A stretch of 64,000 nt of DNA from Molossus alvarezi (lineage: Eukaryota > Chordata > Mammalia > Chiroptera > Molossidae), in NCBI GenBank assembly GCA_037176705.1, contig CM073885.1, forward strand, positions 220,112,290 to 220,176,289, written 5' to 3'. The stretch's first letter is position 1; each line of letters opens with the position of its first letter. Below the pieces are notes generated by a model. It was not told the origin of the DNA and made no database searches. It saw only the letters and a list, made by a program, of their open reading frames with translations. This document shows positions 35,744-46,582 of the stretch, one piece after another. Made by a program: the position numbers and the translations under genes.

Positions 35744-36165
35744 TTTCACATCTGCTTTTTCAATTGTCTTTTGATGGACTCTTAAGGTTGTTTCCATATC
35801 TTGGCTATTGCAGTGAAGATAGGCGTGCATATATCTTTTGAATTGTTTTAGATTTCTTTGGATAAATACACAGAAGTAGAGTGGCTGGGTCATATGTAGT
35901 TCTATTTTTAATTTTTTGAGGAACCTATGTATTGTTTGCCATAGCGGCTGCACCACTTTATAATCCCACAAAAATGCACAAAGTTTCCCCTTTCTACACA
36001 TCCTATCACTTGTTTGTTGAAATATTGATGATAAGTCATTCTGACAGGTGTGAAGTGATATCTCATTGTGGTTTTAACTTGCATTTCTCTAATGATTAGT
36101 GACATCGAACATCTTCATATGTCCCCTTTGGAGAAATGTCTATTCAGGTACTCTGCTCAATTTTT
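35555..36165 (-). mobile_element. L1M fragment with TG/TA microsatellite
   Basis: Antisense L1M: TTTCACTTAACATAATACCC, TCCAGGTCCATCCACATTGT, GAGTGGCTGGGTCATATG, TGAAGTGATATCTCATTGTG. Confidence 0.8.
35697..35743. repeat. (TG)n(TA)n microsatellite
   Basis: About 15 TG units followed by about 8 TA units. It is probably length-variable. Confidence 0.9.
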
Positions 36166-36529
36166 AAATCGAATTGTTTGAGTCATCAAATACAAAAGTT
36201 AGGGACCTACCTCTTGTCCAATCCCTGACTCCACACTTTTCTAATATTTTTTATAATTTACAATCTCTTAAAACGAACCAAGTAATCACTCTATGTTCTA
36301 AACCTAACCCTATGCAAATAGTTTTTGAAAAAGCCACAGGTCTTTCTTTACTTTGTCCATGATATTCCTTCTAAATTGTGAAGCCCTTCCACTCTCGGTC
36401 TGGCTACAGTTATGAAATTCTTCTAGACTCTACTAAGCCCCACTTACATGAAGTCGCCCAGCCTCACCCCGCCGCCTGAGCACCGTTTCTGGGCTCTGGC
36501 TCGACCGCTGCGCTCCAGCGTACTGGGCA

Positions 36530-36655
36530 CACGTGCTGCTTCCCGACTGGTTTTCCTCACTCTGGGGGGCAGGGCCTGCGTTTTTCCCTGTTCATCCCTG
36601 GCAGACGCAGCACCTAATGTATTACAGGTTGTCGTTCGCTGTTTGCTGAGTGGAG
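36530..36655 (+). mobile_element. L2 LINE tail
   Basis: GGGGGCAGGGCCTGCGTTTT, TTCATCCCTGGCAGACGCAG, TGTTTGCTGAGTGG fits the L2 3' tail. Confidence 0.5.
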
Positions 36656-36669
36656 GCGAGGAGGAAAGT

Positions 36670-36740
36670 ACTGCTCTTCTGAGGCAGGTGCTATTGGACA
36701 ACTTCCAGCAGAGGGCGCTGAGGCCCAGCGCGTTTCCGTG
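36670..36740 (-). mobile_element. MIR-like relic
   Basis: GGCAGGTGCTATTGG and GCTGAGGCCCAGCG fit an antisense MIR core. Between them lies a CTCF-like motif. Confidence 0.45.
36705..36720 (+). promoter_or_regulatory. CTCF-like motif
   Basis: CCAGCAGAGGGCGCTG matches the CTCF core CCASYAGRKGGC at all 12 positions. It lies in a SHROOM3 intron. Confidence 0.55.
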
Positions 36741-36998
36741 AGGAGGGCGCTCAAGGGAGTGGCAGAGGTTCTGGATCCTGGTCACATTCCCAGATGTTAC
36801 CACCTGGACCTTTTCTAATCCTTGCAAAGTCAATTTGAAAAAAGACATCTTTCCTTTTAATGAAATGTATATTTTAGAAGAAATAATTAGGAAACCCCTG
36901 ATAGCACGGAGAGACAGCTGTAGACAGGAGGAGGCCCCAGAGAGCAAAGGAGCGTCTTGCTGGCTGGAGCACTCACCACCGCCTGGCGGGTATACGCA

Positions 36999-37077
36999 GG
37001 GGGGTGTGGGTTGGGGGGGTGTGGGGGTGTGGGGTGGGGGGTGGGGTGGGGTGTGTGTGTGTGTGTGTGTGTGTGTG
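36999..37077 (+). repeat. G-rich tract plus (GT)n
   Basis: Many runs of three or more G separated by T or TGT, followed by about 13 GT units. It could form a G-quadruplex on the + strand, which is the template strand for SHROOM3. Confidence 0.85.
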
Positions 37078-37589
37078 AGCTACATTCAGCATCTGACTTC
37101 CCTTGGTTCTAGGAGGGACCTGTGTTGTTCACAGATATATTCTAAGTGCCCAGACCAGTCAGTGGCACAAAATAGACACCCAGCAAACGTGTTGTACGGA
37201 CAAGTAGAGGAAGAATGCTCAGTAGCAATGGAATTAAGTTCAGTGAGGTGAATGATACTTGGGGTCTGCAGCGGGACTCTGCATATCGGGGCTCTGTCAC
37301 TCACTGGCCTGTCGTGAGGGTTCCATGAGGCTGCACCGGCTGGGGAAGCACTTGACTTTTATCCGGTGTTTCCACCCATCACTGCCTGTCCTCTTCCTTC
37401 AGGGTGGTGGAGACACGCCCCCCAGGTGAACTGCAGAATCCCTGGGACTTGAGCTCATGTTCTTGCACCTTCTCCTCATCCCCCGATGTTCTCTTGTCCC
37501 TCTCTCTCCTTACAAGGTCAACCCCCATTAGAAAGAAAGGAAAGAAACCCTGGCACCTGTGTTTTTCTTGCCTATGTGTTTCCTGAGTC

Positions 37590-37745
37590 TGCAGAGTCAG
37601 CATTACATCTTGGCATGGAACACGCCCTCTTCTCTGTTTCCTGCTTCTCTATACTTTGGACTCTCTCCCTGCCCCACATAGATAGTAATCTTCCTGAGCA
37701 AAGGGGCCATGTCTAATTGTACTTCTCTGTGTACGTGGGCTCAGG
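37590..37745 (+). mobile_element. L2 LINE tail
   Basis: TAGATAGTAATCTTCCTGAG followed by CAAAGGGGCCATGTCT fits the L2 3' region. Confidence 0.5.
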
Positions 37746-37777
37746 GAAACTCTGAACTGAAGCGCCAGGTCACCTAC

Positions 37778-38050
37778 CCTTTCTTCCTTACTGGCATCTT
37801 CACCAAGGCCACTGAGGACGTTCTCCACGCGGGCCAGGCGCCCCGAGAGCGACAGCAGCAGGTTTACCACCTTGTCCAAGTCCCCGATGAACATCTTGTA
37901 CTTGTCAAACTCATTGGGCTTGCAGAGCTCACTGATCAGAGCCTCCACCTCTTCTCCCAAGGCGTTATTGAGCTTGATGTCCATCAGCAGACTCCCCTTC
38001 GCTTCCTGGAGAGTCTGAAGCTTGTGGGTGAGGCTTCCGATCAACTCGGC
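37778..38050 (-). CDS. SHROOM3: SHROOM3 ASD2 coiled-coil exon, 91 codons
   Basis: This exon is 273 nt, exactly 91 codons, phase 0 at both ends. It encodes the core of the ASD2 coiled coil: [80 protein letters not shown] and [11 protein letters not shown]. The heptad-like Leu/Val spacing and the charged faces are typical of this domain, which dimerises and binds ROCK. It is nearly identical to human SHROOM3 as I recall it, so it is under strong constraint. The acceptor is TCGTTACAG/GCCGAG and the donor is GAAAGG/GTAGGTG. Because the exon is a multiple of three, skipping it would keep the frame but remove most of the coiled coil. Confidence 0.96.
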
Positions 38051-38369
38051 CTGTAACGACAGAGGAGACCCACAGCGAAGGTTAGCCAGCCGGAGTGGTC
38101 AGAGGAAGGAGGATTCTGTTCTCCCAACCACGTCTTCTCTTTGAGGCTCAGCTGAAGGCCCCCCACTGTATATGGACTGCCCCCTACATTAGGCCACAAT
38201 ACTCTTTCCTCTCCCTGAATGACCACAGTTGTCTTTCTCTGAACCTCTTCAATCCTCACAGGCCAACACTTGATTAAACATCGCCTCTTAATGCTTTCCG
38301 TGTTGTGCTGTGTCCAGCTGACTTCCCAACTGGTTTCTTAAATATGTATTTTAAAAGTCTTTTTAAAGT

Positions 38370-38700
38370 TACATTCTGACTTGATCCTCACAACAATACC
38401 ACAGGCAGGTAGGGTAAATAGGCTTGTTTTACAAATAGTAAAGCCAAGAATCAAAGAATTACAGGACTTGCCCAAGATCACAGATACCATTTATAGGGCA
38501 ATTACTATGTGCTAGACACTGTATGAGAAACTACAGGGATCATCTCAGTCTTCCCAACAGTTCTGAGGTAGACACTGTTTTATCCACATAGCACAGGTGA
38601 GGACACTGACTCAGTGAGGTGAAGTGAGGTCTAAGACACACGTACTATCAGGAGGGGCTGCCCTGAACACAAGTAAGCCTGACTTCAGGGGTTCCCTTGA
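38370..38700 (-). mobile_element. Two adjacent MIR relics
   Basis: Two antisense MIR cores in tandem: CTTGCCCAAGATCACAGA near 38468, and GCTAGACACTGTATGAGA, CACAGGTGAGGACACTGACT near 38512-38615. Confidence 0.65.
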
Positions 38701-39452
38701 ACAATCATTATAAATGTTCATGAGACCTTTATCAGAATTCAGCTCCTTGTTTTTTCCACTTCACCCCACTGTCCCCATTTACATGAGCTATGTAATGTGC
38801 CACCTTAATTCCTATACACATAAAACAGTTACACAAATAGTCCATATTTAATTGAAGGAATAATGTAAAGGTCTTAGTGGTTTCAAGCTTGACTTCATTT
38901 ATATGAACCTACTTCTACGCTGCAAGAGAAGTTCAACTCCATGGCTTTTGATGCTTTCATTTCTTTTCTCTTAGCCTGAGGTAGCCAGATAGAAAGATGA
39001 CATAAACTTTTGGGGTTAAAACCTATTTCTTTCCCACTAAAAAGGTTCCAGCTCAAATGTGTGTGTTTATGAGAGAGAAAGAGAGAGAGAGAGAGAGACC
39101 GAGCTGTGTGGCTCCACTTGGAAACTTGCTACAAAAGGGTCACCATTTCTATGTCAGATTAAGTCTTCATTTTAAAGGAAAGGAAAAAATAAAAATAGTT
39201 TTGACTAAGAGAATTGAAGGGTACTAATGACTTGTATTATTTTTAAACATCAGAATCAGAATACAATAATCCACAATGACAAAGGGAAATATTTATTTCT
39301 CCACAATCTGCCCATCTTGGAACTGGACCACCAAACATACTATAAGTCAGTGCATGATGTTCTTAAAATGTCCGAGTTTTGGGTGATATCATTGTCTTCT
39401 CAACATTGCCTTAATTGGAGAGGCTGAAGGGTGATTAACAAGTTTCTATTTG

Positions 39453-39889
39453 ACCCCAGCCAGGTGGTTCGGCTGGGGTCATCCTGTACACCAAAAAGCT
39501 TTTGGGTCTGATTCTTGGTTGGGGCTCGTATGGGAGACAATCAGTTGATGTTTCTCTCTCTCCCCCTTTCTCTCTCTCTCTCTCTTTTTTTATCCTCACC
39601 AGAGGACATTTTTGCATTTATCTTCAGAAAGAGTGGGAGGGAAAGAGGGAGGAAGAGAGAGAGAAACATAGTTGTGAGAGAGACACATCGAGTGGTTGCC
39701 ACCCACATGACCCCAACCAGGGCCGAGGACAAACTACAACCGAGGTATGTGCCCTTAGCGGGAATTGAACCCGGTACTCTCTGGTCTGCAGGCTGACACT
39801 CTAACCACTGAGCCAAACTAACCAGGGCTCCCCTTTTCTCTCTTTCTAAAATCAATAAACACACCCTCGGGTGAGGATTAAAAAAAAAT
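39453..39889 (+). mobile_element. Ves-type SINE split by another SINE
   Basis: The outer element's head and middle lie at 39453-39577. Its tail (AAAATCAATAAACACACC, then CTCGGGTGAGGATT and poly-A) lies at 39846-39889. It is interrupted by an opposite-strand Ves SINE. Confidence 0.8.
39585..39828 (-). mobile_element. Ves SINE nested in another SINE
   Basis: A complete reverse-strand element. The CT-rich target (TCCCC..TTCTCTCT) appears on both sides (about 39560-39577 and 39829-39846). Confidence 0.88.
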
Positions 39890-40739
39890 TAGTATCTGCT
39901 GTACCCTCACATCACAGATTATACTCAGATTTCCTCAAGCTGTTTTGTTAAGACAAAGTCAATACAAAAGATAATTTTAATAGTGGGACAGTGTGTGTAT
40001 ATATGCATGTTATATTACTCAACTAGAGTCTGAGCCCAGAAAAATACAGAGAATATTGCTTAGTGTTAATGGTTTAATTTTCCTTATAGTGTCCTAGAAA
40101 ACTCACTGTTTTCCAAGAAACAGTTCTGGCTGGCAGCTATGGTATTTGCCTGCAAGAGAACCTGCCAGGTACCTTCCGCAGAGCTCCCAGCAGGCTGTGG
40201 TGATCTCGCTTTGTGATTCAGGCCCTGGGACGGGAGCGGCAAGGACCTGCTGGAAAGCAGCGGGCAAAGGACGCGCTGCGCGCCTGCCCACGTTCCCGCC
40301 GGTTCACAAGTCAGATGTCGTCGCTGTGTTCAGAGGAGGCTGAGACACTCCCGGAAGTCAGGCCGGGAGCTTGCAGCCTCTTAGCTGGCATTTCCTAGGC
40401 TTGCCCCTCTTACTGCCCCTTTCCTGTAGAAAGCAGGTTCGGACGACATCCCGAGAGGTAGTTCAGAGAGCAGTACGTTCCTCCCACTCCAGCCCAAGGG
40501 GAGGGCCTCGCTTCCTCTGGGGTTCTGACTCATTTCAACCTCACGTTTTGAAGTTTAGTTTTGAAAAAGGGCTTTTAAAAAGCTAAACAGTAGAAAGAAA
40601 AGGTATCAGCTTTGTGTTTTCCGTATATGACTTCTTTTGAAACTAATATCGTGTGTCATTTCTGGAAGGAACTCAGAGCACTTTTATTAATAATTTAATT
40701 AATATTAAAAAATTCTCATTACTCTGTCGCTGGCATTTT

Positions 40740-40990
40740 TTTTTTTTTTTTTTTTTATCCTCACCCGAGGACATTTTCCCATTTTTTTGTTCAGGTAGAG
40801 TGGGAGGGAGAGAGAGGAACAGAGAGAGAAACATCGACGTGAAGGGACACATCGAGTGGCTGCCACCCGCACGACCCACCAGGGCCGGGGACAAACTGCA
40901 ACCGAGGTACGCGCCCTTAGCGGGAACCGAACCCGGGTCTCTCAGGACCGCAGGTCGACGCTCCAACCGCTGAGCCAAACCGGCCAGGGC
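40740..40990 (-). mobile_element. Ves SINE with perfect 15-bp duplication
   Basis: TGTCGCTGGCATTTT is repeated at 40725-40739 and 40991-41005. The poly-A tail is long and uninterrupted, so it is probably young. Confidence 0.95.
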
Positions 40991-41361
40991 TGTCGCTGGC
41001 ATTTTAAGGGACAGTATGATAACTTTTTAATTTGCAAACGAGCAGAAACCAGTAAGAATAAGTCTGTCTGTCTTCACATGTGGGGTGAGGGGTGAAGAGC
41101 GGAAGAGCTTTGCTCTGAGTTTCTGCTAGACTTGGTCCCCAACTTTCTCAGTCTCCTTCAATCCAAGTAAGGTTGTAATGTCCTAGTCCTGCTTTAGGGA
41201 CGACAGGTCAGCAGGGCTGAAAGGGCAGCCACCAAGCAAGCACAGTGCAGTGGGCAAGGTCGGGCCAGGGAAGTTGACCCAGCTGAAGGCCACCCGTGAT
41301 CAGGCTCAGCAGGCCATCCACCCAGTCCTTTCTGTTCTGGCTTTCAAAGATATCGTGCTGG

Positions 41362-41588
41362 CCAGTTTGGACCAGAGAGACCCGTGTCGGCCCGTGGACC
41401 AGAGAGACCTGGGTTTGGTTCCTGCTAAGGGCACGTACCTTGGTTGCAGTTTGTCCTCGGCCCTGGTTGGGGTCATGTGAGTGGCAGCCAGTCAATGTTT
41501 CTCTCTCTCTCTCTTCCTCCCACACTCCTTCACGCTCTACCTGAAGATAAATGCAAAAATGTCCTCGGGTGAGGATGAAAAAAAAAAA
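41362..41588 (+). mobile_element. Ves SINE with rearranged head
   Basis: The body and GTCCTCGGGTGAGGAT tail are normal. The tRNA-like head is altered: ACCAGAGAGACC occurs twice where the A-box should be. The flanks AAAGATATCGTGCTGG and AAAGACATCAATGCTGGG are imperfect duplications. Confidence 0.85.
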
Positions 41589-41705
41589 GACATCAATGCT
41601 GGGCAGAACCCTAAGCCATCAGTACAGGAGCTGATGTATACTCCAGGTTCATGGAACGAGGAACAGAATGAGATGAAAAGGCCTCCGAGTGATCCGGCAG
41701 TCTTT

Positions 41706-41949
41706 TTTTTTTTTTATCCTCACCCGAGGACATTTTTCCATTTTTTGTTCAGACAGAGCTGGAGGGGGAGAGAGGGAGAGAGAGAGAAACATCGACGTGA
41801 AAGGGACACATCAAGTGGCTGCCACCCGCACGACCGACCAGGGCCGGGGACAAACTGCAACCAACGTACGTGCCCTTAGCGGGAACCGAACCCGGGTCTC
41901 CCCGGACCGCAGGCCGACACTCCAACCGCTGAGCCAAACCGGCCGGGGC
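41706..41949 (-). mobile_element. Ves SINE with perfect 15-bp duplication
   Basis: GATCCGGCAGTCTTT is repeated at 41691-41705 and 41950-41964. It forms an inverted pair with the SINE at 41362-41588. Confidence 0.95.
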
Positions 41950-42639
41950 GATCCGGCAGTCTTTACTGGGAAGGACCAATACACATTTGTGGCACTGTGA
42001 TTTCTGAAGGCTGTTTGCTGGGATGGAATGTGATATACCTACAGCTTGGCCATATACACTGATACAAGTGTACTAAGCAGTCACTTCTGGCCCAAATGTT
42101 GCATATTCGGATGGTATTTGAAGTTTTTTCATTTTACCACACCCTTCAAATATGGAAATTTGGATTTTAAAGTACAGTGAAAAGGGATTGGAGTAAATGA
42201 AAGATCAAGGGAAAGCTCGCTGTACTAAATAGGCATTTCTTTGCCACGGAGATCTCCCCCAAAAACCTACCAACTTCTATCTGCAGAATTCACTGGAGAG
42301 AGAAAAGAGGTATTTTGTTTTTTTTTCCCCCTTTAACAACATACTATTAGCTCGGGAGCTACTGATTTGCAAAATCATTGACATTTATCCACTTAACTTC
42401 TCATCCGGGATACACTTAACTTGACCTGTGTGAGATGCTATTTATATGTCTTTCTGTAGACATCGTTCAGCAGACCCTCCCTCCCTCCCTCTGCAAGGTC
42501 TGCAGCAGCAACCTGCTGGGCGTGCCCCTTACTGCTCCAGGGCCACACAGACCAGGAGACAGGCTCTAGTGGGAAAGTCACCAACAGGCTAGACATTGGC
42601 CTTTTGGGTCTCAGCTTTCTCACCATGGCAAGGGGCTAA

Positions 42640-42860
42640 CAATACCCGTCTAAAACTAGTTATAACGTTTCAATACGGAACTCCTTCTCTGTGCCAGGCA
42701 CTAGTTAAATGTTTTCCTATTCAATTACCACTCACAATGACCTGGTGTGATACTGTTATTATCCTGGTTTTATTGATGAGGAAACTGATGTTATTTAACT
42801 TGTGCAAGCTCATGTGGCTAGAAAGTGCCAAAGTCAGGCCTTTAATCACTACATTAAAAT
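42640..42860 (-). mobile_element. MIR SINE relic
   Basis: It has the antisense MIR pattern: CTGTGCCAGGCACTAGTTAA, GATGAGGAAACTGATGT, CTAGAAAGTGCCAAAGTCAG. Confidence 0.75.
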
Positions 42861-44429
42861 AGCTGATAGGAATATCATGAAGCCCACATAAAATAAAGCG
42901 TGTACAAGCACTATGGAAAATATAAAAGCACTATACACACTCCAGTTATTATTTGTGTGTGAGCATCATTAATATTAGGGAACACTCTGAAGAGCACACT
43001 ACTCATTTTAGGGAGCTGCTTCCAGGGGAATCCCCCCGCCCCCAGCTCGCCTCCTGTTCTGAGAACTTGTACTACGCTGTTGCCGATAATGTCATTACAC
43101 AGTTGGCCTCTGCTGATTGACTGTCTTCATCTCAAAGAAGAGAAGTCAGGACTCCTAGCCATGTGGCTGGGGTTTAGGGACAGAGAAATCAGGCCCCTGT
43201 CGTAAAAAGTAGGGAGGATCCAGGCAGCAACCCACGGCAATTTCCTTGGCCGGATTCACCCAGAGAAGTCGGGGGCTGTTTCTGCTCTGATGTCAGAATC
43301 AAATCTCTGTCTCTCTGGTGTGACCTGATCAAAGCACAAAGATCCTGGGGACCCGACTGCCATTTCCAATGGCCTCTGTCCACAGTGGTTCTTTCCTCTT
43401 GGGAAGGCTGGTGACCAGGAGGTTGTCATATCTATGTAGTATGGTCTCTTAGCCATACAAAAATCAGAAATTTTTTTATAAGAAGAAATAATATTTCTTT
43501 AAATTCAACTAAGTTCATTTCCCTCCCTCCCTAAATGACCTTCCTGTTTTTCCTATTTCAGCCACGACAGTCACCTGGACCCTCTCCTCTCGTCCACGCT
43601 CTCCATCCAATCTGCTACCATTCTGTCCATTTTACTTTTGTCTTTTTAATCCGTCTGTTTCTCACTGCTCCTACTGCGTTGCCCTTAGCCCTGGCGTGGT
43701 CACTCCCTGGACAGCTTAACACCCTCCCCACGACCCTCTCTTCCCCCACACAGCTGCTGGAGAGACTTTCCACACTGCAGGTCTCCCTGCTGCTAAACCC
43801 ACCACGGCCCCTCTCCCCACTTCCAGGGCCAACAGCCCTAGATTCTGAGGGCTCTGTAAACTGAACCACGGCAGTGCAGCCCGGGGAGGGCAGCCAGACT
43901 TGAAGTGCAACCCAGAATGGGGGTGAGTTTCCCATTCTGTCCCCACCTTTTATGTTCTACCTCTGCCCTGAGAATAGCCCCAAGGCAGAACTACACAGAC
44001 AGTGTGGCAGCAGAAACTCTGAGAAAAGCCCTGCCTTTGAAACCAGAGGAGGAGGAAAAGGGGCGTCTGTGGGCAGGCGTGTGGGGAAACCCGGTTTGGA
44101 CCCCTTTCTTCTCTCTTTTCTCCTCACCCTGCCCCCACCACCTGACTCCACTTAAAACAGAGTTGCACTGTTGGGATCATTACCAAAGCCTTTAAAATCG
44201 TTTTTATAACTATGCTCCATGATAAAAGTAAACACTCGTGAAAAGACAGAATTTGCAGGAAAGAAATGGGCACGGCAAAAAAGGAACTGAATTGAATAAA
44301 TAGCAATTTTAGTATTGAAAACCGTAATATTTGGAATAAATAAAAAGATCACTTGCAGAGTGGAGACAGGCACGTCAGTGGGCTTGGAGACAGACTGGCA
44401 GAAATGATCCAATCAGAAGTACCGACAGG

Positions 44430-45205
44430 AAACAGCCTGAAAACAAAAGAGCTCCAGGGACTTGTGGGGCAACATCAAAAGCTCTGACATTCGTGTCAAT
44501 GGCTGAAAACTTCCTAAATTTGGTAAAATACATACATTTATATAAATCCGAAGCTCAGCAAACCCAAACAGGATAAGCCAAAGAAAAGCAGGCCCATCCA
44601 CATCATAATCAAACTGCTTATCATAAGACAGAGAAAACGCCACACTGCACCCAGGAGGGACTAGTACTCAGATGACTGCGTTTCTCATCACAGACCATGG
44701 AAGCCCACAGGGCCGCGTCCTACGGTGCCGACAGAGAAGGAATAGGCAACCCAGAACTCCAGGGGCACATCCTTCAGGAATAACAGCGGAATTCTTAGAT
44801 GAAGAAAAAGGAAAAGAATTTGTCACCAGCAGACTTACTCTAAAAGAAATGCTGGCCCTGGCCAGTTTGGCTCAGCGGTTAGAGTGTTGGCCTGCGGTCC
44901 GGAGAGACCCGGGTTCGGTTCCCGCTGAGGGCACGTACTTCGGTTGCAGTTTGTCCCCGGCCCTGGTTGGTCGTGCGGGTGGCAGCCACTCGATGTGTCC
45001 CTTCACGTCGATGTTTCTCTCTCTCTCTCTTCCTCTCTCTCCCTCCCACTCTATCTGTACAAAAAATGGAAAAATATCCTCGGGTGAGGATAAAAAAAAA
45101 AAAAAAAAAGAAATGCTGGAGGAAGTTTTTTGGGCTGACAGGAAGACAGGCCAGAGGGGAGCTTGGGACTTCAAGAATGAAGGAAGAGGAACAGAAATGG
45201 GCATC
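44430..45205 (+). mobile_element. L1 ORF1 fossil with SINE inside
   Basis: The DNA follows the L1 ORF1 C-terminal region: GACTTGTGGGGCAACATCAA, GAGAATTTGTCACC-type AGAATTTGTCACCAGCAGAC, CATCCTTCAGGAATAA. It is decayed by stops and gaps, and a Ves SINE interrupts it at 44856. Confidence 0.75.
44856..45105 (+). mobile_element. Ves SINE, near-consensus
   Basis: The head is CCCTGGCCAGTTTGGCTCAG, the B-box is GGGTTCGGTTCC and the tail is CCTCGGGTGAGGAT plus a long poly-A. AAAAGAAATGCTGG flanks at 44842-44855 and 45106-45119. Confidence 0.95.
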
Positions 45206-46289
45206 TGAGATCCATCTGGGTCGCTCATGATCTCCTGGAGAAAGCCAACTCTGAGGAACAACAGATTCTTTTTGCCTTTTGAAATTTTCCACTCAGTCTC
45301 GAAGCCAAAACCTTTTGCTCTCGGAACTGAGAATCATGGGCCCTGTTCAAGCAGATTTTTGCAGATGTGGCAGGGTTTCGCTGCAAGCTCGGATATGTGT
45401 GTCAGAAGTTCAGATAATGAAAGTGTTCCATATTTTAAGTAACACTTATATTTACTTGAATTATAATATTGCATCAATAGGATATATAAATAGAAAATGT
45501 ATTACAGTTGAATAGACTTAAAATGCTAATTTCAATTTAACAAACATTAATAAATCAGGACTCTAGTCCACTGACTCTTGCTGTTTCATGCCTAGATATG
45601 CACCTTAGACTATTAATAACTTTAAATATTAGGCGACACTCTGCCTCAGAACAGTCTTGGGGAATGACTGACAGAGGTGCTTCCGAATCCCAAGACTTCC
45701 TGCTCCCAGGGTCTATATCCTGTGGTCTCACTCCAATACAGAAACAAGAGGGCTCTGGACACACACTCGAGAATATATGAAATAGAATCACATGAGAAAG
45801 TTTCTCCTAGAATCGGTACCACTGAGAACCACTTGCATTCCAGACGCAGCAAGAGGCAGCCTCAACAAAGAGTCCTTTTTTGCACGCAGGCCTGAGCCGT
45901 CGGGGCCGAGAGCACAGTGGCAGCCCCTCTGGGATGGAGGGAAATGAAATGGCAAGAACTTTCTGCCCAGTAGGCACAGGCGAGCTGAGCTCTTCATGGC
46001 GCGTGGTAAGACAACAGCAGCAACACGTTCACTTTGAAAACGCTTAGCGATGAAAATTTCTGCAAGAAGATCATATGCTAACAGCTAAATTCCAACACTG
46101 TGCTTTCAAGCTGTTCACTGGGGTATTGCAAAGGGAACTGGGGAATTTAAAGATTTACCTTTTCCAAAATGTCTTTTGACAATTAGTCTCCCTTTCCTTA
46201 CAGTTTTGAGATTTCCTAGTTTTCCTTTTGAGCATGAAACATGAATGAAAATTACACAGGCCATTGGCTGGTCAGCTCTGAGAACTGCT

Positions 46290-46412
46290 GGGGTCCCTGT
46301 GTTGGACTCGCAGACAGGGGACCTGGGTTCTAGTCCTAGCTATGAGACATTTAGGAAATAACTTATTCCCACCAACCTTCACTTTGTCATTTACAGAAAA
46401 GTAAATGACAGG
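46290..46412 (+). mobile_element. MIR SINE relic
   Basis: GACCTGGGTTCTAGTCCTAG, TTTAGGAAATAACTTATT fits a decayed sense MIR. Confidence 0.55.
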
Positions 46413-46582
46413 TGAGCTGTGAGGAAATTGCTCAACGTGCCATGCAAGTCCAGATCCAATGATGGTTTGGGTGAGCTTGGTGATGTGACAGGCCCCCTCC
46501 CCTCCTGCCATCAGGGGCCACTAACCCTGCTGGGACCTTCACTATCTTTCTGGGAGAGCAGGATATGGTCCCAGTTCTTTAC

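Larger units (their letters stand above)
32112..37777 (-). other. SHROOM3: SHROOM3 intron before the last coding exon
   Basis: This is a GT-AG intron of 5666 nt. It holds four sense-oriented Ves SINEs, L1M fragments, a MER5A copy, an L2 tail, a TG/TA microsatellite, a G-rich GT tract and a strong CTCF-like motif. Apart from these listed elements, 33115-33640, 34786-35540 and 37080-37590 show no feature. The stretch 35140-35460, with two CCAATAGG boxes and GC-rich sequence, is unassigned. Confidence 0.85.
38051..46582 (-). other. SHROOM3: SHROOM3 intron between two ASD2 exons
   Basis: This is an 8532-nt GT-AG intron. It holds MIR copies, six Ves SINEs (including a nested pair and a close inverted pair), and an L1 ORF1 fossil with a SINE inside it. 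A short CpG-rich unique stretch lies near 40180-40330. The intervals 38700-39450, 41990-42630, 42870-44430 and 45240-46280 show no recognisable element, apart from a GA run at 39071-39098. Confidence 0.85.

Noticed and set aside
44870..44940. tRNA gene (A-box and B-box with a cloverleaf-like head)
   Set aside because: It is the tRNA-like head of a SINE, continuing directly into the SINE body with a poly-A tail and target duplication. No stand-alone tRNA was seen in the window.
44672..45208. 178-codon + strand frame, possible retrogene
   Set aside because: It is an L1 ORF1 fossil fused by chance to the frame through an inserted Ves SINE.
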